Shown here: piece by piece, positions 31,613-31,635 of the stretch
How positions within the stretch are numbered: position 1 is the first letter of the stretch
Layout of the letters: each line of letters starts with the position of its first letter
Source: CAYLZW01 sp964388085
Lineage (GTDB): Bacteria > Myxococcota > UBA727 > CAYLZW01
Length of the DNA: 31,635 bases
NCBI GenBank assembly: GCA_964388085.1
Contig: CAYLZW010000036.1
Span: 1 to 31,635, forward strand
Reading direction: 5' to 3'
Position numbers and translations under genes: made by a program
Notes under the pieces: model-generated
Databases searched by the model: none
Told to the model about the DNA's origin: nothing
What the model saw: only the letters and a program-made list of their open reading frames with translations

Positions 31613-31635
31613 ACACAAATATCGCGCCAAGCCGC

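Noticed and set aside
1..31635. tRNA, rRNA, CRISPR array, intact insertion sequence or prophage genes
   Set aside because: No cloverleaf-like sequence, spaced direct-repeat array, transposase or phage gene was recognised; the short tandem repeats found lack CRISPR spacing.

Overview
The window is about 70% GC and gene-dense, with strong G/C bias at third codon positions. It looks like a chromosomal segment of a Gram-negative bacterium of the Myxococcota (former Deltaproteobacteria) type. This rests on gene content and style: many lipoproteins and FG-GAP, PEGA and thrombospondin-type-3 proteins, an Lgt with a GRLGCFMAGCCYG signature, an Mla/MCE lipid-transport operon, and pieces of a non-flagellar type III secretion system (T3SS). 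No rRNA, tRNA, CRISPR array or intact transposase was seen. Taxonomy below phylum level cannot be read from the sequence.

Layout. (1) 1-3556, minus strand: a tightly packed run lgt > small two-helix membrane protein > PEGA-domain protein > lectin-like lipoprotein > start of a response regulator that leaves the window. (2) 3679-6686, plus strand: an NCS1 nucleobase/allantoin-type permease and an exported FG-GAP protein. A 184-bp MITE-like element with terminal inverted repeats and flanking CTAG follows, placed exactly at the stop codon. (3) 6956-10043: a polytopic membrane protein (minus) diverges from a T3SS pair (plus), the SctJ/YscJ ring lipoprotein and a three-domain FliG-like protein. (4) 10072-17028, minus strand: a TraR-type zinc-finger miniprotein, an orphan DpnA-like adenine methyltransferase, fmt, a 571-residue unknown protein with a polar N terminus, a RibD/DHFR-like reductase, a lipoprotein and a class I/II aminotransferase. 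(5) 17100-24100, plus strand: a TPR plus periplasmic-binding (LppC/LpoA-like) lipoprotein, a tail-anchored zinc-ribbon protein, two tandem SctL/FliH-like proteins, uppS, cdsA and an exported basic protein. (6) 24180-26874: an ECF-type sigma factor (minus), a divergent 73-residue membrane protein, and a lid-less Hsp70 (minus). (7) 26982-31612, plus strand: mlaE-mlaF-mlaD and a thrombospondin/OmpA-like lipoprotein.

Much of the window serves the cell envelope: lipoprotein maturation (Lgt), undecaprenyl phosphate and CDP-diacylglycerol supply (UppS, CdsA), inter-membrane lipid transport (Mla) and several lipoproteins. The most unusual features are: a FliG homologue paired with SctJ, so that a non-flagellar system appears to carry a flagellar-type rotor adaptor; duplicated SctL stators, the second with a long acidic tail, running straight into uppS-cdsA; and an MlaD-like protein whose MCE domain is split by a charged insertion and whose C terminus looks like an outer-membrane beta-barrel, so one chain might bridge the two membranes. 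All functional calls come from reading motifs; no database search was possible.
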